DNA of 64,000 nt. Source: Trametopsis cervina. Lineage: Eukaryota > Basidiomycota > Agaricomycetes > Polyporales > Irpicaceae. Position 1 is the first letter of the stretch, and every line of letters starts with the position of its first letter. Location of the stretch: positions 271,123-335,122 of the forward strand of contig MU278371.1 of NCBI GenBank assembly GCA_022385755.1, written 5' to 3'. The translations under genes were made by a program, and so were the position numbers. Below are positions 9,163 to 22,528 of this stretch, one piece after another. The notes under the pieces were generated by a model. The model was given only the letters and a program-made list of their open reading frames with translations, was not told where the DNA came from and made no database searches.

Positions 9163-11332
9163 ATGGCTCCGATACCTGTGCACGTAAAGCACGCCGGCAA
9201 AGTGCACGACGTACAACTTGACATTGATCAGCCACCCACGGTGTTCAAAGATGCAATCTATCAGGTTACAGGTGTGCCTCCCGAGCGTATGAAGGTGATG
9301 GTCAAGGGAGGGGTACTAAAGGTAAAAAGATCTGAGATTCTGGGTAATGACCGTGAACCTCAATGTCTCGCACTAGGATGACCATGATTGGACGAAGGTG
9401 GGCCCCAAGGAGGTGCGTCCGTCTGTCTCTGTTGCACTGGGCTCTCGATGACGTTGGTTAACCTGCTCTAGAATCAAACATTTATGGTGATAGGTACCGC
9501 CGGTGAATTGCCCAAGCCTCCACCGAAGCCCGTTGTCTTCCTCGAAGGTACGCTTCTTTCCCAGTGTCAGCGTGAGCCGAGACGTCTCATATGTTCGTAA
9601 CTCAGACATGGAGGACGAAGAGTTGGCAAAAGCAGTATGTGTGATGTTTGCTTGCGTTGTATGCTCAGTCTCCCAACCGGGCTATCTGGAGGATATACCC
9701 ATGGAGTCCTTTTTCTGATTATAGCTTTCACGGATGATATGATTGACCACATGCTTCCACAGCTCGCTTTCCCCGTCGGCTTGGTCAATCTTGGGAACAC
9801 GTGCTACATGAATGCGACCCTCCAAGCTATGCGTGCCATTCCGGAGCTTCAAGTAGCCTTAGGATCCGCCTCAGGCGGTCTCGCCGGGTCGTTAAGAGCC
9901 TTGTATTCCGATATGTCAAAGACGACCGACGAGGTCACACCTGTTCGTTTCCTGTCGGCATTACGACAACAGTTTCCTCAGTTTGCTGAAATTGCAAGGG
10001 GGAAGGGTGGTATGCAGGGAATGTACGCTCAGCAAGGTAATAACTTCCAAAGGCCCACTATAAACCATACTTATGCTCTTGCGACTTAAGACGCAGATGA
10101 ATGCTGGGTACAAATGACAAACGCCCTCCGGGATCTTCCCGGCCTGCCTGGGGCGTCGGACTCGGGCGCACCTGGCAGAACGTTTGTCGACCAATACATG
10201 ACGGGGGTAATGCGCCGCGAGTGAGTGTTTTCGAAAAACAGCCTGTTCGGTAGTCACTAAAACGCTGAACGCTCGATTCAGACTCAAGTGTGACGACCCC
10301 GAAGCGGCCGACGAACCACCGTCGATTAGCTCGGAAAAGGTGCTGAAAATTGAGTGCAACATTAGTATCACGACGAACTACATGCACACAGGCATCATGG
10401 ACGTGAGTACTTCACGAATCCATCCCTTGACACCGTTGTAGACCCTCTTCTTTATAGGCTTTGGACTCCAAGATCGACAAGAACTCCCCATTGCTAGGGC
10501 GTGAAGCAACGTACACTGCCAAATCGCGTCTTGAACGTCTGCCTGCGTATCTGACTGTTCATATGGTCCGATTCGCGTGGAGACGAGAAATTGGGAAGAA
10601 AGCGAAAATCATGGTTCGTACACGGTGCAGCCGAGCTCTAATTGATCGCTGATCATTCAAATAAATTGTTGACAGCGCAGAGTCAAGTTCCCGCTTGAAT
10701 TCGATGCAACTGATATTGTGACCGATGAGCTAAAAGAGAAATTGCTACCGGTCAATACGCGGCTCAAGACTGTCGAGAAAGACCGAGCTGAGCGCAGGAA
10801 GGTCGCTGCGAGGACAAAGTCCCAGGTTACCACCTCGCAGACAGATGTTGACATGGACGCTACCGACAGCACTACTGTATCTGTGCCAACTCCTGTGACG
10901 ACTCATGTGAACGAGTCTGAAGTACGCACAACGGAGCTGAAGGAGCTGGAAGGGTTGGTGCATCCTGACCTGAAAAGCGACACCGGTAGTAACGTTACCG
11001 GCTTGTACGATCTAATTGGTGCGTCAACCCCATCGAGCAGACTTGTACTGTCTTGTTCTGATGTTCTCGTAGCCATTGTTACCCACAAAGGTGCTGAGGC
11101 GGATGCTGGTCACTATATGGCTTACGTGAAGAAAAGCGCATTCCATCCCGTTTCTCAGTCTTCCCGAGATGATAACCCGATAGGAGCTCTTGCGGCAGAA
11201 GACGAAGATTGGTACAAGTTTGACGACAACAAGGTATCAATCTTCCCCGTCGAGAAGCTGGTTACGCTTGCTGGTGGAGGAGAGGACTCTTCTGCATATG
11301 TTTTGCTATACAAGGCGAAATCACTCGCTTGA
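9163..11332 (+). CDS. UBP6: Proteasome-associated deubiquitinase Ubp6/USP14
   Basis: This cysteine protease docks on the 26S proteasome through its N-terminal ubiquitin-like domain and trims ubiquitin from substrates. Residues 1-80 form the Ubl (MAPIPVHVKHAGKVHDVQL). The catalytic Cys box is NLGNTCYMNATLQAM at about 9790-9835, and a conserved DADECW motif follows at about 10093-10110. The His box GHYMAYVKK is at about 11107-11133, with downstream WYKFDDNKVS. The stop is at 11330-11332. About nine short introns interrupt the gene; the UCH region is fully readable across them. A long Thr/Val/Ser-rich insert (about 10840-10930) precedes the His box, as is common in this loop. Identification is firm; some inner splice sites are approximate. 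Confidence 0.94.
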
Positions 11333-12005
11333 AGATGGGGTGATACCCTTGACAAGCGTCGTGACCACTCCTGTGTAGCCCTCATTGTATTCGCTTACCA
11401 CTGCAACTGCAACTGTTCATGTAGATGTACATTTCAGAATTTTACCCAGGTGTTCAGATAAGACGCGTCTGTGCCTTGGCTTCCGTGGCTTTGCTTCAGG
11501 CGTGCACGTGTTGTTCCGGCGGTGACATATCTGATCCCCAGGGACCATTATAGTTGTACTATATTCTGCGTCAATCTCATCTTATACTTATACTAGTCCC
11601 GTAGCTTCACTGCATCAATTCTTGTACATGAATGTTTGTCAAGTGTGTACCGCTGTATACAATTGCGTGGGGACAGACGGAGCGCGAGCATTCTGCTCCA
11701 TCTTTGCGTTCTTAAAGCGTCCAAATACGGAGTCGACCGTGACGGCAGATTTAATCTCGCGGTAGCTCCTTGCTGAATACTGAGTTTGACGGGTCTGAGC
11801 TGCGACCATCGGTACATTGCAAGCTCCTACTTCCTCAGGCTTAAACGTAGAGCGAGGGAGTATCAACTGTTGGTGTACAGCAGAAATAAGTCAGCACGCA
11901 GTAAACTTACGCAGCACATGTTCTTGCTGACTGAAATCGCGCTTGAAGCGCCGCTATACCAGTGCAGCGCCAGCAACATCTGCCTACTGCTATTACGCTA
12001 ACAGG
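11333..12005. other. Intergenic, no gene seen
   Basis: The UBP6 3' flank and ALKBH6 promoter region. A single ACGCGT occurs at 11463-11468. Open frames here are short and without family features. The ALKBH6 frame is open a little upstream of its ATG (to 11943), so a slightly longer N terminus is possible. Confidence 0.5.
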
Positions 12006-13221
12006 ATGGATCTTTCCCCATATGCCATTAGAGGCTCCCAGGAAGTCTATTACATCCCCAATTTCGTGACAGAAGAGGAGGAAACCTATCTAGTACGCAA
12101 GGTATGTCTCTATCTTCCGTTTGATTACACAGCGTCCACTATGAGAAGCACGGAGCGCGACATTGACCGTCCACAGATAGAGGAGTCCCCTCTGCCGAAG
12201 TGGAAAAAACTGAACAATCGTCGGTAAGACACTGAAGTCGTCAGATAATTTCCGTATCATGTCATCTAACTCCATATGTTATTGCAGATTGCAAATATGG
12301 GGTGCGTTGTTTTATGTGTTCAGCCTGTCCAACGCCACAACTCATCTAACAAAATTCCCTGCCTCGCCATACCTCGCCAGGAGGCGAGTTGACAGCCAAG
12401 GGCGTCTTGTTACCTCAGGCCTTCCCGCCGTACATAATGGACTAGTGCGTACTAACATGTTATTACATGCCACGGTTATCTGATTGTTTCGACTCGGAAG
12501 CCCTAACATTGTCGGCCGTATTATTTCCACGGGTGCGTTCTCAGCCTCGCCCCACCGGCAACCCAATCATGTCATAATGAACGAGGTGCGTGCGGCCGTG
12601 TGTTGTCGGAGATGCTTTCAACTGATCTTATGATATTCATTCCGCGCCGGATTCGTTCTAGTACCTTCCAGGTCAAGGGATAATGGTGAGATAGTCATAA
12701 ATCCACCCTATTCTCCTGGCGTTATGACCTCTCTGATACCTATCTTCACGCAGCCACATGAAGACGGTCCGAGCTATCATCCAGTTGTTGCCACCATGTC
12801 CCTTGGGTCGCACACGGTATTTCACTATTACCGGTACAAGGATACCCATACGGACGTTGCAGATCCTTCCGAAGGGGATACTCCCGCCGAAAATACCGGA
12901 TCGAGGGGAAAGGCGATTGATAAGACGCCTGTCATGTCCTTGCTGTTAGAACCTCGCAGCCTCGTCATTACCACCCAAGACTTTTATACCTCCCACCTTC
13001 ATGGCATAGACGACGTCGAAACCGACATGTTCTCCGTGCCTTCTGGCGACCACACCACATCTACCGCCGGCACAGTGGCCAATATTGACCTCATCTCCGA
13101 TCCTTCCCTGAAGGCTGTTGCGAAAAGTGGAGGCGAGCTTGCTAGGCATGCAAGATATAGCTTAACTTGCCGCGACGTCCAGCGTGTAGTCAGTGGCGGC
13201 GTCGCATTTGGGCGCAGATGA
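12006..13221 (+). CDS. AlkB-like 2OG-Fe(II) dioxygenase, ALKBH6 type, 265 aa
   Basis: AlkB-family enzymes oxidatively demethylate nucleic acids using Fe(II) and 2-oxoglutarate. ALKBH6 is the least characterised member. Seven exons chain exactly: 12006-12101, 12177-12223, 12288-12301, 12381-12444, 12501-12585, 12662-12685, 12754-13221. The core contains NEYLPGQGIMPHEDGPSYHP, where H-E-D supplies two iron ligands. VATMSLGSHTVFHYY follows, then the distal His in HLHGID, and RYSLTCR supplies the 2OG-binding arginine. The sequence PHEDGP and the start (YYIPNFVTEEEETYL) fit the ALKBH6 branch. Exon 3 is only 14 nt and exon 6 only 24 nt. A low-complexity insert (about 12850-12930) lies within the jelly-roll. 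All expected active-site residues are present. Confidence 0.9.
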
Positions 13222-13526
13222 TTCGGGGGTGGTTGTGGCAAAGCAATCGATATTGGTACGACCCTCAACCACACCTCTGTTATATCCGCCGGGATAATTA
13301 CATAAAATTGCATAAGGCGCCGTGCGTGTTTCGGGCGAGTATTTGCAGGGCTGGCTGCGTGCTGTGCATCAACATACGGTATTACATGTTTGATCTCAAG
13401 GGCTTGCTGGGAAGCGCAGAATATCCAACCGGCATCGCGGAACCATCCAGAAAGTAGTGTTTACCACTGGTACGCAATCATCTTTACTACATGCCAATTT
13501 TGGTTTCAACCTATCCTATGCTTGTC
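13222..13526. other. Convergent 3' intergenic region
   Basis: The gap between the ALKBH6 stop and the SET5 stop on the opposite strand. It should hold both polyadenylation regions. No gene was seen. Confidence 0.5.
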
Positions 13527-15034
13527 TTACATGACACCGAGGCCGGCCTTCAGTTCTGCCTCTAGGTCGTCAGGAACTGCCGGCTCCACTGTACGCGCGG
13601 GATCCTTCTCCTCCGTCACACACCGAGAGCAGTTGCATTTCCCAAAGCCCCACTCCAGTAGATGCTTCCTTCGGATCTCGAGGGACATCTTGGGATTCGT
13701 GTAGGTGATGAACAGCTCCTCCCCGACTTCGATATCGCGCACGGCCACCATAGTAATACGCGAGAGAGCGCTCCGCTGGTCCAGGTGCCTCACGGATACG
13801 TTTGGATCACATGAGTGGTTTACATGGGAGTGCATCACATACAGGCCGCCGTGTGATTCGAGGTCTGCCAAATAAAAGTTCAAGGTCGTCAGCGCGGCAG
13901 TACTCGTGATGTCGTAACATGACCGTGTCACGTACTGAGGTTCATCCGTCCTAGGCCTCTCAGGAAGCCGTCGTATTCAAATAGTTCAGCAGCGAGGTCC
14001 GCGCGGACAGGCTTCTTCAGGATTTTGGCAAGCTTCCGCTTTTCCGTGTCCTTGGCGGGTGCCTTGAAGGCTTGAGTGTACAACTCATGCGCCTTCTTCC
14101 ATGTAGCTCTGTCGGGTTCGCTATTGCCTAGCCTGTACTCAACACCGTTAGCGGTAACGCCGTGGTGACGCTAAAATGTTTGGGGTTACCATCCACCCTT
14201 GGCACGCTCTTCCATCCCAAGCTGTGCCAGTCCGCTGACAATGTTCCAATCTTCCTGAAACATGTGTTCATCCTGTTGTTCCGCAAGAAGAAGCCGTGCT
14301 GTGCATTGGGAAAGAGCGTGCAGGGCCTGCCACTGATTAATCTGGGCGTAGCGCAGTAGCGTAATTGAAGCCGGGTTCTGTGCAGGGCAGAGAAGGGGGT
14401 GTGTTTTCCCGGAACGGGAAAGGCAAAGGCGATTACAGAAACGTGCATTGCATGACGGCGTCTGCGACGCCCCTTCGCACCGTAAACTTAGCATAGGATT
14501 TATCAGAGATTGTATTGGTGTGGAACAATATCCGCAAGCCCCGGACGCAGCCTGAAGGTCGTATATTTCCCTAACGGATGCAGTCGTGAGCCTTCATGTG
14601 TGACATTTGGAAACATTTGGAAACATAAAACGAGTTCACGGTTCACGATCCGCTTACCATTCGGGTGCCAGGATGAAGGGATCTTCTTTCCAGAGCACAT
14701 CGCCTTGCGGGATGCGCTCGGTGGCAACTAAACCCTTGCCTTTTTGTCGGTTGAAGTACTTGACCTCGATTCTCTTCGACCATTTGGTGGTGTCCAGCCC
14801 TGGAATAACCTTAGATGCCGGTGTCAACACGTCCGATGCAATCGGTTCGCGTTTTAAACCGCCCAACACGAGGCCCTCCGCCTGCAAAATTCTTCTGGTT
14901 CGTTTCTCGCTGACAGTCCAGTCAGGGTGTTCAGTGAGCAGAACAGTATGTAGCTTGTTGATCCCTAGACTCGTATATTGTGCGCGAAGCTGCACTAGTG
15001 CTGTTTTCAACTCGTCTTCTGCGGGTGCTGTCAT
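13527..15034 (-). CDS. SET5: SET-domain methyltransferase, Set5-like
   Basis: Set5 of budding yeast methylates histone H4 lysines 5, 8 and 12. The N-terminal exon begins MTAPAEDELKTALVQLRAQY at 15034 and includes a helical region ending HPDWTVSEKRTRRILQ, then GKGLVATERIPQGDVLW, the start of the split SET fold (N-SET/SET-I border). The middle exons (about 13960-14490) carry a Cys-rich MYND-like insert and helices. The last exon has the catalytic NHSCDPNVSVRH, then VGEELFITYTNP and a post-SET zinc motif CNCSRC. Several introns separate these parts. An upstream in-frame start at about 15130 exists, but the MTAPAED start fits the family better. The product could be any SMYD/Set5-type enzyme; histone specificity is inferred. 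Confidence 0.88.
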
Positions 15035-16571
15035 AACCGGACTGCTGATATTGGTAACAAGGGACAATGTCAGCGAGAAGATTTTCGGGACAACTATACT
15101 AGCACCACATACTTTACTTTTAGAGCACAACTTGTTCCCGTAACCGCGATATTTTCCGATGCTGCGATGCCTATCCAGTAGACAAGAGAACCAGCACGGG
15201 GTGAACCTACCTAGGGGTGATAAACAGGATACCGACTATCCAAAAATGGAACTCTTAGGCGCTGTGTCTGACAAGTCAATTCTTCTTCCACTACTGTGAT
15301 CTTGCGCGGGAACGTTTAGCGTTTTTATATTGGCCTCTAAATCCTGAATCGGCTAGCCGATCGTCAGTAGATTTTGGATGTGGATTGCTGCAGCAAGAAG
15401 ACCAGATGTTCATGATGCACGCGATGCAGCGATAGAGGGTGACATACGATTCGTGAACAAAGGGTTCAGGACTTACTGAGTTCTGTGAGCATTCGATCGT
15501 TCATACGCACTAACATGTTCCCTGACTTGGTGCACAGCCTCTGTCACATTTCGTTATTTGCCCACGGTGCACCGTGCATATTGTACAAACTCTTACGTCC
15601 AACACACGCAGCTGTGCCCAATCGTAGATAGGAGTTTAACTCTGGCACCTATAGTCTCACGACGATGCGGCTCGGCTACAGATCCAAGCTTGGGCTAGAT
15701 CGGTTCGATCTTGAGCAAGTATGCTTATATAGTGCCTTGTGTTTAGATGCGATGACGGAAATTGCGCGTGTAACGGACATGTACGATTATGACTGACTAT
15801 AGAGACAGCCAATTCTCTTAATTCTCCACGACTGAGTACATTGCTTTGTATTTCTTGCGGGCGCCATAAGTATTCGTACCCTTAGGGTTCATACTCAATC
15901 AAAGAGGGTTGCATTTGCTCCTTTGCTTTGTTGGGTAGACCCGGTTGGAATATGACTGCATCGTGCAGGGGACCCTGATTGCTGTGCAACTACACTCGGT
16001 CCAGACCCTACAACATGGGTTTGCATGAAGTCGTCGGGAGTATCCACAGATGGTGAGTGATGATGCACTCTGTTCCCGTCATGGATTTTCCGGCAGAAGG
16101 GCACCACTTTGTACTTCTGCGCGCACAGCTACAAGGTAATCACATCTGGCCAGGAAGACTGCGACGAACTCCCACAATAAACCAGCGCAGGGCCAATTAC
16201 CGTATTAGCAAGAGCGCAAGGCTTCTCACTCACACCAGGGTCGTCGGACACCGATGCACTTCCATACTTCCTGTGCCAATGAAACACGGTTTGTCAGTCA
16301 AGAATCATACATGAAATCATCCGTTTCCTGCTTGATTTCTTGTTTTGACCACAGTTTAATAGAAGAGTGTCATGGCGCCCGCTCGGGAGTATAAAGACAG
16401 GGTTGAAGAGAGTGCATGACCCCCATCCAGCCGTCCCCTCCAGGTCTCTTCCCCATCTCGATTCATGTCTAGCACGCAGGTGTGTGTTGTGGATTTCCTG
16501 CATTCATCCCGAGCTCAACCGGACCTCCCGTTGCGCAGTATACTTCCGGTTACAGACATGATCAAGCCGTC
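15035..16571. other. Intergenic, no gene seen
   Basis: About 1.5 kb between SET5 and the small Zn2Cys6 gene. Open frames on both strands are short and show no family features. TATA-like and pyrimidine-rich tracts near 16360-16470 may be promoter elements of the Zn2Cys6 gene. Confidence 0.5.
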
Positions 16572-16885
16572 ATGTCAGATGGAGACGGCTCACGTCCTCC
16601 GCGGCGCATAGCCATGGCTTGCACCCAATGCCGAAGTAGGTGTCTTCCTCCGCTGTTCTCCCGAATGTTCGGTCTGATACAAGTGGCTCACGCGCGTTCC
16701 GCTAGAGCGAAAAGTCCGGTGCGACGGGCGCAAGGAAGGGTGTGCCAACTGCGAACGCCGAAATACATCTTGCACATATGTTTCAGTGTGAGTAGCAGTT
16801 TCTGCATATGTAGACCGGATGACCCCGAGGCTGATTGACGACGTACCCCAGTGCTGAAGAGCAGGAGCATGGCGGACAGCGGTGA
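16572..16885 (+). CDS. Zn2Cys6 zinc-cluster microprotein, 59 aa
   Basis: The gene is hidden by introns. Three exons (16572-16635, 16706-16787, 16852-16885) give 59 aa. After a short leader (MSDGDG, then RPPRRIAMA) comes a complete fungal binuclear cluster: CTQC, RKRKVR, C, six residues, C, AN, C, six residues, C. This is C-X2-C-X6-C-X6-C-X2-C-X6-C, with the basic DNA-contact loop intact. Only about a dozen residues follow the last cysteine, so there is no dimerisation coiled coil, fungal_trans domain or activation region. A second gene of the same design lies at 40639-40996. It may be a monomeric DNA-binding protein or a competitor of full-length factors (inference). A truncated pseudogene is possible but less likely given clean splice sites. 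Confidence 0.8.
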
Positions 16886-17652
16886 CCGTTTCCACCATGA
16901 GTGGCACGATCGCAAGGCCAGTCACACGATGACTACTCGAAGCAACTGTTGAAAAACGTGGACACTGATTAGCTCGTACCCTGATTCTTTTCGAATGATG
17001 AATGTACCGTATCATATGTAATCTTGTGACTGTTGGCAGACTCTTTTCTACTTTGAGTTTAATTTAGATTATGTTATTGAACACGAGTAACTGACGACAG
17101 CGGTGCGTGCGCGTTGTGTAACATGTTTGGCATCTCGTAAGGATGCCCTATGTGAGAACTATCAAAGAGCAGCCGAAATAAATGCCCGACCGTATACACT
17201 AGATACGGATTCTTCTTCCCTTTATTAGCAACTCCACAATCGATAGTTGAAGTCGAGAGTAGAGTGAATTACAAGGGAGTTCGACAATGACAGTCGTTAT
17301 TGAGACGAATATTGAGATGCATGAAACGTGGTGGTATTTGTAGAAACGCAGAACAGACGGGTTGCGAAATTTCGTCTGATGCGCTCTTTATACCGATTTT
17401 ATTTAGGGCCGGCCCGCGGGCATGACGGCGGGCTCGATCGCGGTGGACTCTCGGAGCCGCGACTCGCACTAAGTAACAAACGGTAATCCGAGTACGATTC
17501 TGTTCTACGAAAGTCATAGCGGTCATGAAAATTGTCGTAAGAACCTGAGCAAAATCTAGCTGCAACATCTACATCCAGCCCTCCCCCCAAAAGTACTCCC
17601 GACCGAACCCGTCAGTCGCCCTTCAATCAAGGAAATAAGACAGCAAATGCGT
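16886..17652. other. Intergenic, no gene seen
   Basis: The 3' flanks of the Zn2Cys6 gene and CHO2. Open frames are short and unremarkable. Confidence 0.45.
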
Positions 17653-20600
17653 TCAGTCAGAGAACAATTCACGGGCAAGCAGAACTCGGTTCGCCAGCGC
17701 GCTCAAATTCGCGTCCGCGAAGATGACTTCAGGAGTCAGTTCCACTCCGAATGCCTGTTGGATTGACTTGGAAATACGGACGGCCTGGTTCTCAGACCAG
17801 AACCTAAAATCGTCAGGGTCGCGCATATCCTCTTCCTCTTCTCCGGAAAGCCCGGAGGATTCCTTGCACGCCGTCGGGATAAGTGATGGGTCGGAGTCGA
17901 GGCACAGTGTTACGATATGCGCCAGGGAAGATCGGACGGAACCGAAGTCAATAACCGAAGGCTTTTCCACTATACGACTTCATTCAGCGGAAGTTGCCAT
18001 GTCGCCACGAAGCCTCTCACCGTATATCTCAATTGGCCCGACGAGACTCATGACATTATACTTGCCGTCGTGGTGATACCGAATCTGAGAATGACAGAAC
18101 TATATAAGTGCACACACGGGAGCCACGTAAACACGTACCTCATAACGTCCGGTCCGCCAAGGCAGGCTGTTAGCTTGGAAGACGACCTCGCCGTGTTCAA
18201 CCTCATTCTCAGTGATGGACTTGTTCGGACTGCTCAGACTTTTCGGGATATCGCCATCCCATTCTTCATCGTGTACGGGTACCCACATACCCAGGGATGA
18301 CACCTTGGTGATATGAGTGGACGTATTGGCTCCTAGCTGGACACGGATTGACACATTGATTATTGTATCAAACCAAAGCACCTAAAGCGTCACGTACCCG
18401 ATAGATTCCAATCCAATCCTTGCGAGAGTGGCGCAGCGGAGCCTGCCATTTGACACGGATAGGCTCCCCAAGATGGAAACGTAGAGTTCCATCCCGAGTT
18501 TTCGGGACGACGGAAATAGAATATTTCGAGGTGTCATAGCTGGACAGGTCGTTCGCAACTCTCCTGTAGACATAATCTAGTTGATCGCTGGGAACGGGAG
18601 GAACGTGTCATTTACTTACGATATGACTAGTCTTTCTCGTGACTGCTGCAATAAAATTTTCGTATCTTGTACAACGTCTGATATCCTGGGAGTCGCTGTA
18701 ATCGCAATTAATGTCAACTGCACGACCCAATAAGGATGATGACGTACACCGTGCGAGGAACTCTTCGAGGGCTTCAGCCGTCTCAACGTAAACTTTGTCG
18801 AAGGTACCCTTAACCTCCTTAGCGACCCGCTTAATCTCCGGGGCATGCTTTCCAGCACGAGTCTCAAGAAGGCGGGCATTCTTTTGCGCAACTTTCTTTA
18901 TGACTTTCACGAAGCCAGCGTCCGTACGCAATGTGTCTCCATAAAGCTTGCGCATATGAGGGCTGTGCGAAGGATGATTAGCTTTATCTGCCGTTGACCG
19001 CAGTCGGTAAAGACCCACTTTTCAACTTTGCTCAAGAACCACCATTGCGACAAGTGTCGTATCACAGCAAGGGCGAAGACGAGTTTGCTTCCGCTTATGA
19101 GAGCCAAACCAAAGAAGGCGGCACCGCTCATGACTTCTGGATTGTTCAAATATCTGCGGGAGAACGAGATTGGTGGGCGGAAACGGGTCAATGGAGAAAG
19201 CGATACACACCGATAGATGCCAGTATACTCCAAGTTCGCCGAGAATTCATCTACGAAGAAATCGCCGAAGAACCACCCTAATGAGACGTATGAGAATTAA
19301 GCTACGCTAACAGTATCGACCGCTTACCGAACATGCCTAGAACTTCGTATTGCTCTAGAGTTGACCACACGTGCAATGCAATGAGGAGCTTAATGAATAG
19401 TAATAGAGTTGAGTTTGAGTATATTACGAGCGGAGATCGATGCGTATAGAACATACCGCTCCCATGGTGTGTCGTAAGAGGACGTTACCCACGGACCAAT
19501 TATTTGGGATAGAGTACGTCTTCCATGCAAGGCCGATAAAAGATGCTGTTAGGCTGTTAGACATTACGTACATTCGTGAGACGAAGGACATACCGTAGGT
19601 CATGCACATGCTCATGTTGAAGATCGATTTCCAATTGGAGAATGCCTCATATACGGCCCCTTTCCCATGGTCATTCCGAGGATAGTGGTAGTGCTTCAAG
19701 AAGTGTCGAACAAGGAACTTGCGCTCTGACTGCGCGCGTAGTAGGAGGCCGAGACCAAATGAATGGAAAAGGCACCATGCGAGCGCGTGACCAAAGTGCA
19801 TCGTTAACAAGGCGCCTTGTGACATGGCAGGCACGAATGAAGCCGCCAGCACGTACATGAGGACCAGTATGAGCTGAAGGTCCGTCGCCCTGTTCAGATT
19901 TCGTCAGCTTAAATTGCAATGGATACGGAGCACTGTCATCAACTGACCGCAGCAAATCGATGTTATGCAAGAGCACGACGTCCTTACGGAAATACCTGTT
20001 GAAGAGATCGTGCTGCGAGGTGCGCTTCGCCTCACTTGGCAGTGACACACTGTGTGAAGAGAAAGAAGTCCCTGAACTATGACGGCGATGCTTGCAGATG
20101 CCTGAACGTCCTCCCTCTCCCTCTGTCTCGGAGTCACTGTCGGTGTGTGGTCCGTCCGTCTCTGTGCCGCTTTCTCCTTCCGTAGCCGAGGGGGTGGATA
20201 ACTCTGCTGAAATTGTGGAAGACACAGACGCACTACGACCACGGTCCTCCGGAATGGCATCCTCGGCGGCTAACTTTTTATTGGAAGTCAGCAGGGGCGT
20301 ACGCTTCGCAAGAAGCTTGCGCTGTCCGTATGTCCTCTCGATATCTGCGTGATGACGTGAGGACTCGGGTACGAATTATGACAAATCGTCCGGCTTACGG
20401 GGATTCTCGAAGAAGACCAGGAATCCAAACTGTGCAGCATGGCCAGCCAGACTGACAAACAACACGGTGTAGCTGCCTGCAATGAGTGACAAGCCGTAAT
20501 ATCCAGCATAGCCTACACAGAAGCAAAGATTCTCAGCGGCGTGGAAATTACGGGATTTGAGAATGACCTACCGACGGAATACATCGGATGAGGAGCGAGT

Positions 20601-21579
20601 TCAAACACTCCGTCAAACACGAGTGCACCGCGCTGGAAGAATACATCACCCCAGTACCAGCCATAATCCTTAACGACGTCGTGAGCCTCTGTCTTGACCC
20701 ATAAGTTGAAGGCAATCAGGGCAATACCGCCTATCCATCTGAAGAAGACAAGTCAGCGGGGCGCACAAACAATCGGCAGTTCGGGACTCACCTCGTGATG
20801 TGCGTGGCCAGCGATAGCCCTTCCGGTACACGGAAGCAGGCAAATGCAAACATACAGTATGCCATGAAGTCGCTAAACAGCAATCTTGAGTGAGAAATAC
20901 TTGACATGTTAGACTCAAAGCTCACTTTAGCAAAATAATATCAACTGCCTGGCGGAAGAGTAGCCATGTGTTATATTCGAGCGGTAGATCCTGTGAACTG
21001 GTGAGCTGGTGGCTGTGCTGCAATGTAGATCAAAGGAACGAACATCAAATGAGTAATCCTTGCCCATTTTCCCTGCAAGCTGCTTGCGGATCCAATCACG
21101 GACAGCCGGTCGGCGAGTTTCATCAAGCCATCCAAATCTCTGCACTTCTTTCACTATCCATTTTTTCTTGCTTTGCTTCGTCAATACCCATCCAAGTCCG
21201 GCATCGTACGCAGCTCTCCAGAAAGCAAAGTAAAACATGAAGAACACCCTGGAGAACGAACGCGGTACCAGAAGAAAGAGCACAATCTGGAAACCGAGGA
21301 GACCGAGATTTAACAGGTCGATGTGCGATTTTGGGTATCGTGGATCGAATAGTGTCAGAACATCATGAGTCGTAGGGACACGGAATACTGGAACAAAATC
21401 AATAAAACGGTACGATACTGTAAAAATTACGACGTACCCTCTCCTCCCGGAGTCTTGCCCCATACCACGTCTTCTCGTTGGGGAATATCTTCGACGGGCG
21501 CATCGGACTGGCTAGCCTGGAGCGATTTGGGCGGATTTTTTCTCAGTCTTAAGCCTCCTTGAGGCTCTGTGGTTGACAT
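17653..21579 (-). CDS. CHO2: Phosphatidylethanolamine N-methyltransferase Cho2
   Basis: Cho2 uses S-adenosylmethionine for the first methylation of phosphatidylethanolamine on the way to phosphatidylcholine in the ER membrane. The start [20 protein letters not shown] is at 21579. The signature [20 protein letters not shown] (about 21180-21230) follows a membrane helix. Several hydrophobic exons then run from 21000 to 19000, including [17 protein letters not shown] near 19680. The C-terminal soluble domain has [20 protein letters not shown], then [16 protein letters not shown] and [19 protein letters not shown]. The end [19 protein letters not shown] also fits Cho2. At least ten short introns interrupt it. 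Length, domain order and motifs match the large Cho2 class rather than the small Opi3 class. Confidence 0.93.
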
Positions 21580-22528
21580 GGTTCGTGAATCCTCCTCGAA
21601 GTCGTGGATAAGATAGTGAGTGACGTGGACGCGAGGTGTCGTGTGCCTACGGTAATTCGACGTAAACATGCCATCGAGCTCTGGCGGCTTAGCCACATAA
21701 GGCAACTCCCGACAAGGGTGATTTCACGTGATTGCTGGGGGAGAGAAGCGGAGGATTAACCCTGTCAGGCTACAGCGCATCTCGTCCAGCAATCATCAGT
21801 AGGCTGACACCACTAGCGGCATATTTAACTGAAATTATGTGAGGTTAAGATTTTCTCATACCTACAAGTCACAGTGATAATTCCTTGTTGATGCACGCGG
21901 GACTCGTTATGCAACATACCAGTGGTCGGAAGTATGTAGTGAGATTGCTTCATCTCCTCCATTTTCACCCTGTATACCCGCGCCCTATTGAGCCAACTAG
22001 AGAATTCTCGCTACAAGCTTACTTTGTCCTTTGATAACTGAGGGTGAGGTTCTGAGCGAAAACATAGCACAACGCGAGAGACGCCAGCGCTGCCAGTCGA
22101 GCAAGATCTATGGAGATTTTGCTTTTGAAAGTATAGGTTGATCTGAATATTTGAAGAAGAATCCCCGCTCAGCTTGAACTCTTGCAAATCCCTACGTTAT
22201 CGAATATGCAAATATCAATATCGCCTTCTCTGCCAGTCTGCGCTTGAATGGCCCGGCTGTTATGAGAAAGTTAGAGAGTTATTGGATTACAAGATCTACG
22301 CATTGCTAGTCAAAAGTGCAAGTATTGGCACAGACTCTTCAAAATCGATTTGTTTGTATTGTTAGAACACACAGTTCCTAGATGCCTTATACAGCTGCTG
22401 CTTCTGTGCGATCGGTGATTGCCGATGCAGTTCGTTCGCACAAGCGTCGCGCACTCAGCTTGTTCATGATCAGGCCTTAACCGACAGCTGCTCTTATCAC
22501 TTCGCGCTGGTCTGCACGGGCACTCAAG
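21580..22528. other. Divergent promoter region of CHO2 and MPP6
   Basis: About 950 bp between two divergent start codons. No gene, tRNA or repeat was recognised. The CHO2-side frame stays open upstream of its ATG to about 21705, but the MSTTEP start is preferred. Confidence 0.5.
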
